A stretch of 64,000 nucleotides of DNA. It comes from Streptomyces laurentii. Its GTDB lineage: Bacteria; Actinomycetota; Actinomycetes; Streptomycetales; Streptomycetaceae. The position numbers and the translations under genes are program-made. This document shows, piece after piece, positions 62,278 through 64,000 of the stretch. Position 1 is the stretch's first letter. The number at the start of each line of letters is the position of its first letter. Under the pieces are notes generated by a model. It saw nothing but the letters and a program-made list of their open reading frames with translations. It did not search any database and had not been told where the DNA came from. The stretch spans positions 1,488,001 through 1,552,000 of the forward strand of contig AP017424.1 in the NCBI GenBank assembly GCA_002355495.1. Direction: 5' to 3'.

Positions 62278-63930
62278 TCAGCTCCGGCCGCGCAGCGAGC
62301 GGTAGGCGGCGACGAGTCCGGCGGTGGAGGGGTCCAGTTCGGCGCCGCCCTCGCCGCGGGTGAGCACCGGCTCGATCCGCTTGGCGAGGACCTTGCCGAG
62401 CTCGACGCCCCACTGGTCGAAGGAGTCGATGTTCCAGACGGCGCCCTGGACGAAGACCTTGTGCTCGTACAGCGCGATGAGCTGGCCCAGGACGGACGGG
62501 GTGAGGGCGTCCGCCAGGATCGTGGTGGTGGGGTGGTTGCCCTGGAAGGTCTTGTGCGGGACGAGCTCCTCGGCCACGCCCTCGGCCCGTACCTCCTCGG
62601 GCGTCTTGCCGAAGGCCAGCGCCTGGGTCTGGGCGAAGAAGTTGGCCATGAGCAGGTCGTGCTGGGCGGCCAGGCCGGCCGGCAGGTCGGCGACGGGCTC
62701 GGCGAAGCCGATGAAGTCGGCCGGGATGACCTTGGTGCCCTGGTGGATCAGCTGGTAGTAGGCGTGCTGGCCGTTGGTGCCGGGGGTGCCCCAGACGACC
62801 GGGCCGGTCTGCCAGTCGACGGGCTTGCCGTCGCGGTCGACGGACTTGCCGTTGGACTCCATGTCGAGCTGCTGGAGGTACGCGGTGAACTTCGACAGGT
62901 AGTGCGAGTACGGCAGGACGGCGTGCGACTGGGCGTCGAAGAAGGCGCCGTACCAGATGCCGAGCAGGCCGAGCAGCAGCGGCGCGTTCGCCTCGGGCGG
63001 GGCGGTGCGGAAGTGCTCGTCGACCAGGTGGAAGCCGTCGAGCATCTCGCGGAAGCGGTCCGGGCCGATGGCGATCATCAGGGACAGGCCGATGGCGGAG
63101 TCGTACGAGTAGCGGCCGCCGACCCAGTCCCAGAACTCGAACATGTTCGCGGTGTCGATGCCGAAGTCCTCGACCTTCGCGGCATTGGTCGACAGCGCGA
63201 CGAAGTGCTTCGCCACGGCCTCCTGGCCGGCGCCGAGGCCGGCGAGCAGCCAGTCGCGGGCGGAGGTGGCGTTGGTGATCGTCTCGATGGTGGTGAAGGT
63301 CTTCGAGGCGACGATGAAGAGGGTCTCGGCGGGGTCGAGGTCGCGGACGGCCTCGTGCAGGTCGGCGCCGTCGACGTTGGAGACGAAGCGGAAGACGAGG
63401 TCGCGGCGGGTGTAGGAGCGCAGGGCCTCGAAGGCCATGGCGGGGCCGAGGTCGGAGCCGCCGATGCCGATGTTGACGATGTTCTTGATCGGCTTGCCGG
63501 TGTGGCCGGTCCACTCGCCCGCGCGGACCCGGTCGGCGAAGCCGGCCATCCGGTCGAGGACGGCGTGCACCTCGGGGACGACGTTCACGCCGTCGACCTC
63601 GACGACCGCCTCGCGCGGGGCGCGCAGGGCGGTGTGCAGGACGGCGCGTCCCTCGGTGGTGTTGATCTTCTCGCCGCGGAACATGGCGTCGCGCAGCCCG
63701 GCGACGCCGGTGGCGGTGGCCAGGTCGCGCAGCAGGGCCAGGGTCTCGTCGGTCACGAGGTGCTTGGAGTAGTCCAGATACAGGTCGCCGACGCGCAGCG
63801 TGTAGCCCGTGCCGCGCTCGGGGTCGGCGGCGAACAGCTCGCGCAGGTGGGTGTCGCCCAGCTGCTCGCGGTGCTTGCCGAGGGCCGCCCACTCGGGCAG
63901 CTGGTTGAGCCTGGTGCCTGCGTTCGTCAT
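62278..63930 (-). CDS. pgi: Glucose-6-phosphate isomerase Pgi
   Basis: Pgi interconverts glucose 6-phosphate and fructose 6-phosphate and links glycolysis to the pentose phosphate genes alongside. The 550-residue protein is of the proteobacterial/actinobacterial long type: [74 protein letters not shown] [20 protein letters not shown], and [23 protein letters not shown] 63930 is used. The 70 bases left before the window edge hold a plausible promoter (ctaggttggtag on the minus strand) but I cannot confirm it. Confidence 0.95.
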   Translation of the reverse strand: MTNAGTRLNQLPEWAALGKHREQLGDTHLRELFAADPERGTGYTLRVGDLYLDYSKHLVTDETLALLRDLATATGVAGLRDAMFRGEKINTTEGRAVLHTALRAPREAVVEVDGVNVVPEVHAVLDRMAGFADRVRAGEWTGHTGKPIKNIVNIGIGGSDLGPAMAFEALRSYTRRDLVFRFVSNVDGADLHEAVRDLDPAETLFIVASKTFTTIETITNATSARDWLLAGLGAGQEAVAKHFVALSTNAAKVEDFGIDTANMFEFWDWVGGRYSYDSAIGLSLMIAIGPDRFREMLDGFHLVDEHFRTAPPEANAPLLLGLLGIWYGAFFDAQSHAVLPYSHYLSKFTAYLQQLDMESNGKSVDRDGKPVDWQTGPVVWGTPGTNGQHAYYQLIHQGTKVIPADFIGFAEPVADLPAGLAAQHDLLMANFFAQTQALAFGKTPEEVRAEGVAEELVPHKTFQGNHPTTTILADALTPSVLGQLIALYEHKVFVQGAVWNIDSFDQWGVELGKVLAKRIEPVLTRGEGGAELDPSTAGLVAAYRSLRGRS

Positions 63931-64000
63931 CTCGGGTATCGCCCATTTCTTCGTGGTGACGCTGGTGTGCCCCGCCCTACCAACCTAGTTGATCGGAGGC

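Noticed and set aside
1..64000. tRNA, rRNA or other structured RNA genes apart from the B12 riboswitch
   Set aside because: Reading the intergenic regions I saw no cloverleaf, T-loop GGTTCRA or rRNA motif. A tRNAscan/Infernal run would settle this.

Overview
High G+C DNA (over 70% by eye), GTG/TTG starts, long antisense shadow frames, Tat and LAXTG secretion signals, SufR/DmdR-type regulation and the order tkt-tal-zwf-opcA-pgl-pgi all point to a Streptomyces or close actinomycete chromosome. There is no tRNA, rRNA, transposase, integrase or CRISPR array that I can see. It looks like core chromosome with an accessory middle part.

Layout. 1-9.8 kb: the end of a probable phosphate transporter, a small membrane protein, then a cobalamin riboswitch and a late-pathway cobalamin cluster (cobD, cobQ, fused chelatase I/D subunit, cobO, cobB, a reverse-strand ZIP metal transporter, a CobE-like domain running in frame into cobC). 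No corrin-ring methyltransferases and no cobN are present. 9.8-20.5 kb: an LAETG cell-wall protein; an iron-box-controlled fusion of an Ntn-hydrolase acylase with a siderophore-type acyltransferase; amidohydrolase, PLP enzymes, an ArsR-type regulator with a flavin-reductase-like protein, and a GlxA-type regulator. 20.5-21.6 kb: a scar in which pieces of three genes are joined. 21.7-31.4 kb: a membrane protein/histidine kinase/response regulator operon, a class B penicillin-binding protein, a TetR-controlled SRPBCC protein, an MFS pump and a double-TerD protein. 31.4-38 kb: a large acidic protein, GNAT, a broken Tat lipoprotein, dapD lying in frame behind a TetR gene, an SMR pump and a frameshifted membrane protein.

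38-44.7 kb: one tightly coupled suf operon (sufR-B-D-Rieske-C-S-U-DUF59) making Fe-S clusters, with a SufR-type operator on the sufR start codon. 44.8-48.4 kb: DUF72 protein and a crippled subtilase. 48.7-53.1 kb: an ABC-2 exporter and haem A/haem O synthases (ctaA, ctaB) for cytochrome oxidase. 53.4-64 kb: the pentose phosphate operon (tkt, tal, zwf, opcA, pgl) converging on pgi and two PH-domain membrane proteins.

Two points matter most. First, the acylase-acyltransferase fusion with a near-consensus DmdR1/IdeR box is the best candidate for an undescribed function (siderophore or acyl-amide processing). Second, five clear one-base losses in three genes (18.7, 34.0, 34.3, 36.9 and 37.5 kb) all shift the frame the same way and all fit loss of one G or C from a short run, so sequencing error is a serious alternative to real gene decay.
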